Origin: Spirochaetales bacterium
GTDB taxonomy: Bacteria > Spirochaetota > Spirochaetia > Sphaerochaetales > Sphaerochaetaceae
Direction of reading: 5' to 3'
NCBI GenBank assembly: GCA_012514185.1
Contig: JAAZAT010000089.1
Coordinates: 1-64,000, forward strand
DNA length: 64,000 bases
Positions 61,342 through 64,000 of this stretch are shown one piece after another. Within the stretch, counting starts at the first letter, position 1. Every line of letters begins with the position of its first letter. The notes under the pieces are model-generated. The model saw nothing but the letters and a program-made list of their open reading frames with translations, was not told the origin of the DNA and did not search any database. Both the position numbers and the translations under genes were made by a program.

Positions 61342-62694
61342 TCAACGCTCCTGCATCCAACCACCCAAGCGGAAGTATCGATACCTAAGCAGGCATTCCA
61401 GGGAATCACCAAGCAGGTAGGCAGCCCACAGCCAGGGAAGTCCACGTTGAAATACAAGCACGACAAGCAACGCATAGGGAATCTGCACGAGCCATCCGCT
61501 GATTAGTGAAGTGTAGAGTATCGGGCGGGTATGTCCGCTGCCGAAGAAGGCCGATCCCAACCCTCCCGATAGCGCCATGAAAACCAGGCACAGGCCGTAG
61601 ATGCGCAGCAGTGCAGCCGCCTCCGTGGAAACCGATGCCCCCCCGAGAAAGAGGCTGAGCAGGGGCTCGGGGGCAAACAGAAGCAGCAGGATGAAAGGGA
61701 GGGAAAAGAGCAGCCCGTTGAGACAGGACAACAGTGTGACGGCCTTCGCCTCCTTGAACTGCTTTGCACCCAGGCGTTGGCCCACCAAAATGCCGGACCC
61801 CATGGAAAGGCCGTTGGAAGGCATGCCGCAGAACTGATAAATCCGGTTGGCGATTCCCAGTGCGGCTATGGCTACCGTCCCGTACAGGGCGACAAGCTTG
61901 AGAAAGATGATGGTGATCAGGGACCTGAGCAGCATGTTGATCCCGCTGGGCAGGCCGATGACGAGCAATTTCTTGTCGATAGCCCAATCCAGGTGAAAAA
62001 GGCCCTTGACCCTGATGGTAAGGGGAGCCCTGCCGCTTTGCAGGTACCAGAACCCGGCAAGAAAGGCAAAGGCGTAGGAGATGCAGGTGGCTGCAGCAGC
62101 CCCGAACATACCCCATCCCAACCCTTTCAGGGAGGTGAGCGGTATGGTGTCAAACATGAAAATCGGATCGAGGATCATGTTCAATACAGCGGAGGCCAGC
62201 AGGAGCAGCATGGGTGTCTTGGCATCGCCGGTACTCCTCAGTATGGTATTGACGGTGTAGGAAGAGAAGAAAACCGGAACAAAGATCGAACGCAGGTAGC
62301 CATACTGCAGGCCATGGTGGAGAACCTTCGCATCATCGGTATACAGCCGGTAGAAAAAGGGAAGGATCAGGATGAGGATCAAGGCACCCAGGGTGCCGAG
62401 CAGTGCTTTGAATACGAAGGTCTGCTCCCCTATCCTTCTGGTCATTTCCAGGTCACCCGAACCCCAACTCCTGCTGAGCAGGGAGACGCTGCTCGTACCT
62501 ACGACTTCATTGAGTATTTCCAACGCCAGAAAGAGTGTCAGGTAGATGGTGACTGCGGCCACCGCTTCTTTGTCCAACATGCCTATCCAGAACATGTCAA
62601 CCATGTCGTACAACGCGGTGAAGAGCATTCCATACATGGTTGGAAGGCTCATGGCACGAATCTGTCTGTTCATGGTTTTGTATTGGCCAAGCAT
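61342..62694 (-). CDS. MATE-family multidrug efflux transporter
   Basis: A 450-residue membrane protein with about twelve helices in two related halves. PTMYGMLFTALYDMVDMFWIG at the start and NTILRSTGDAKTPMLLLLAS in the middle are typical of MATE proteins of the DinF/NorM type, as are PSGINMLLRSLITIIFLKLV and GVGLGSAFFGSGHTRPILY-like SGGLGSAFFGSGHTRP in the second half. It probably exports cationic compounds using a sodium or proton gradient. The ATG at 62694 lies 6 bases after a strong -10 box with no ribosome-binding site; an internal ATG 21 bases later is possible. Confidence 0.92.
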   Translation of the reverse strand: MLGQYKTMNRQIRAMSLPTMYGMLFTALYDMVDMFWIGMLDKEAVAAVTIYLTLFLALEILNEVVGTSSVSLLSRSWGSGDLEMTRRIGEQTFVFKALLGTLGALILILILPFFYRLYTDDAKVLHHGLQYGYLRSIFVPVFFSSYTVNTILRSTGDAKTPMLLLLASAVLNMILDPIFMFDTIPLTSLKGLGWGMFGAAAATCISYAFAFLAGFWYLQSGRAPLTIRVKGLFHLDWAIDKKLLVIGLPSGINMLLRSLITIIFLKLVALYGTVAIAALGIANRIYQFCGMPSNGLSMGSGILVGQRLGAKQFKEAKAVTLLSCLNGLLFSLPFILLLLFAPEPLLSLFLGGASVSTEAAALLRIYGLCLVFMALSGGLGSAFFGSGHTRPILYTSLISGWLVQIPYALLVVLVFQRGLPWLWAAYLLGDSLECLLRYRYFRLGGWMQER

Positions 62695-62700
62695 TCTGCG

Positions 62701-62729
62701 ATTGTACAGATGTCCATTCTGCTATGCAA
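62701..62729 (-). promoter_or_regulatory. Leaderless-type promoter of the MATE gene
   Basis: Minus-strand TTGCAT (62729-62724), 17 bases and TACAAT (62706-62701); the ATG begins six bases after the -10 box. Confidence 0.6.
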
Positions 62730-62745
62730 GAGAGGTGACGGATGG

Positions 62746-62751
62746 TATAGT
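62746..62751 (+). promoter_or_regulatory. -10 box of the lipoprotein gene, leaderless type
   Basis: TATAGT ends seven bases before the ATG at 62759. No good -35 box and no Shine-Dalgarno sequence are seen; this promoter lies back to back with that of the MATE gene. Confidence 0.4.
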
Positions 62752-62758
62752 ATCAACC

Positions 62759-63460
62759 ATGAAATGGACGTCATATGCATACCTCTTGCTCGGGCTTGCC
62801 CTCCTGCTCAGCGGGTGTTCCTCCATCAAGCAAGACCAAGCGTTGCAGGCTCCCGATGCGGCGTATGCCCTTGCCGAGGTGGTGAAGCTTGCCAGCCAAT
62901 CAATTGATGTAAACCTGTATTCGGCTGTGACGCTTGAGTCGTTGCTCCCTCCGCAAACCAAACATTTTTTACAGATGCAGGAGATCCCGTTGTTCCACGA
63001 TCACCTCGAAGTATGGCGGATGCAGGCCCTCAGTGCCTTTCGACAGGTGGTCGTACAGCTGCCTTCCCTTGTTGAGGCATCGGTATCATCGATCGTCTGG
63101 CAGGATGCTGAAGCGACCCTGAAAGAAGGAAACCGCAGTGCAACCACCCGCCTGGTTACCGAACAAGGGACCTTACTTGCAGAGCAAGTCAGGAGCCTGC
63201 TCCAGGAGGCTCTCCAGCCTAGCGGCATCACCTGGGCGCTCATCCTCGATCGGTATGGCATCTGGCAAAAGGGTACCGCTCTCTGGGGACGGGAGGAACT
63301 TCCTGTTGTTGCCGCCGAACCATTCGAACATCTCTACTCGTTCTTTACCACCACGTACCTCGCTGAGCTCGGAGCTCAGGAGGAACGACTGAGAACAACC
63401 CCTGTTCCCAAGGGCAGCGGATCATTCCTTGAACTTTTCCAGCAGGATGGCCGGCAATGA
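62759..63460 (+). CDS. DUF4197-like lipoprotein
   Basis: A 233-residue predicted lipoprotein; the signal YLLLGLALLLSGC ends in a lipobox with the cysteine at about position 20. The body is largely helical. VWQDAEATLKEGNRSATTRLV resembles the D-A-x-x-I-L-x-G-x-x-x-A-A-T core of DUF4197, so this family is likely though the match is by eye. The rarA ATG overlaps its stop, so both are co-transcribed. Confidence 0.72.
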   Translation: MKWTSYAYLLLGLALLLSGCSSIKQDQALQAPDAAYALAEVVKLASQSIDVNLYSAVTLESLLPPQTKHFLQMQEIPLFHDHLEVWRMQALSAFRQVVVQLPSLVEASVSSIVWQDAEATLKEGNRSATTRLVTEQGTLLAEQVRSLLQEALQPSGITWALILDRYGIWQKGTALWGREELPVVAAEPFEHLYSFFTTTYLAELGAQEERLRTTPVPKGSGSFLELFQQDGRQ

Positions 63461-64000
63461 ATCTGTTCAGTGAAGCCAGCGAGAAAGACAAGAGTGCGAA
63501 CCAACCTCTCGCCTACCGGATGCGTCCCCGTACCTTGGACGAGTATATCGGCCAGGATGCCATCATCGGCAAGGGTCGCCTGCTCAGGCGGGCGATCCAG
63601 GCCGACCAACTCTCCTCGGTCATTTTCTACGGACCGCCGGGAACGGGAAAGACAACCCTCGCCCGGGTTATCGCCAACACGACCAAGCGACACTTCTCCA
63701 CCCTCAATGCCGTTTTATCAGGTGTAAAGGAGTTGCGCTATGAAATTGAGGAAGCCCGTCAGCGGTTGGAACTGTACAATCGCGGAACCATTCTCTTTGT
63801 CGACGAAGTGCATCGATGGAACAAGAGCCAGCAGGATGCCCTGTTGCCCTGGGTTGAGAACGGAACGGTCATTCTTATCGGGGCAACGACCGAGAACCCC
63901 TATTTCGAGGTGAATGCAGCCTTGGTCAGCAGATCAAGAATCTTCCAGCTCAAGAGTCTGGACAGCGATGACTTGCTCTTGATTGCACGCCAAGCGCTTC
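63457..64000 (+). CDS. rarA: Replication-associated recombination protein A (AAA+ ATPase), 5' part
   Basis: The first 181 codons of a clamp-loader-like AAA+ ATPase, cut by the window edge. [18 protein letters not shown] is the family start; Walker A is [13 protein letters not shown] near residue 52 and Walker B is [19 protein letters not shown] near residue 115, followed by the sensor [19 protein letters not shown]. It acts at stalled replication forks. The ATG overlaps the lipoprotein stop (ATGA). Confidence 0.95.
   Translation, partial: MNLFSEASEKDKSANQPLAYRMRPRTLDEYIGQDAIIGKGRLLRRAIQADQLSSVIFYGPPGTGKTTLARVIANTTKRHFSTLNAVLSGVKELRYEIEEARQRLELYNRGTILFVDEVHRWNKSQQDALLPWVENGTVILIGATTENPYFEVNAALVSRSRIFQLKSLDSDDLLLIARQAL

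Overview
The window is chromosomal DNA of a bacterium with a Gram-negative envelope and balanced GC content. The gene set includes a complete V-type ATPase operon, lysine synthesis through LL-diaminopimelate aminotransferase, a TRAP-TAXI transporter, lipoproteins, and a chaperone plus an outer-membrane usher. This fits a free-living spirochaete of the Sphaerochaeta type best. The assignment is inference from gene content; no rRNA is present to confirm it.

Layout. 1-462 holds no convincing gene. 463-5730 carries an acetyltransferase, a beta-CASP metallo-beta-lactamase nuclease, a LUD-domain protein with an iron-type alcohol dehydrogenase, and an unknown helical protein. 5847-15432 is one minus-strand operon, V-ATPase subunits G/H-C-I-K-F-E-A-B-D followed by a universal stress protein and a PTS IIA-like protein, with a promoter at 15404-15432. 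15440-20218 holds a usher-like protein of about 1100 residues, its PapD-type chaperone and a TetR regulator. tRNA-Pro(GGG) follows at 20395. 20605-30329 is mixed: lysoplasmalogenase, phosphoesterase, FMN-binding protein, MsrB-MsrA fusion, AzlCD, TatD, TcdA, envelope proteins and a thioesterase. 30329-34495 is the core lysine operon dapB-dapA-dapL-lysA.

34876-45848 is the most unusual block. It has a winged-helix/FCD regulator, a second dapA, a DapB fused to aspartokinase-type ACT domains, aspartate-semialdehyde dehydrogenase, a multi-subunit flavin/iron-sulfur dehydrogenase resembling hydrogen cyanide synthase or proline/opine dehydrogenases, and a TRAP-TAXI transporter. Two promoters at opposite ends of the block carry the same 13-bp sequence in a palindromic setting just downstream of the -10 box. 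The block is therefore probably one regulon, importing an amino or imino acid, oxidising it and joining it to the aspartate-semialdehyde/dihydrodipicolinate branch.

46151-64000 carries topB, ferredoxin-type proteins, a diguanylate cyclase, a possible small RNA, a small ferredoxin, xseAB, purU, an ammonium channel fused to a PII protein behind a hairpin-rich leader, an M29 aminopeptidase, a pseudouridine synthase, a CBS-ATPase/DRTGG/PHP trio, a BI-1 protein, a MATE transporter, a lipoprotein and the start of rarA.

A recurrent local feature is a -10 box 5-8 bases upstream of the start codon with no Shine-Dalgarno sequence, at seven or more genes. This suggests leaderless transcripts.
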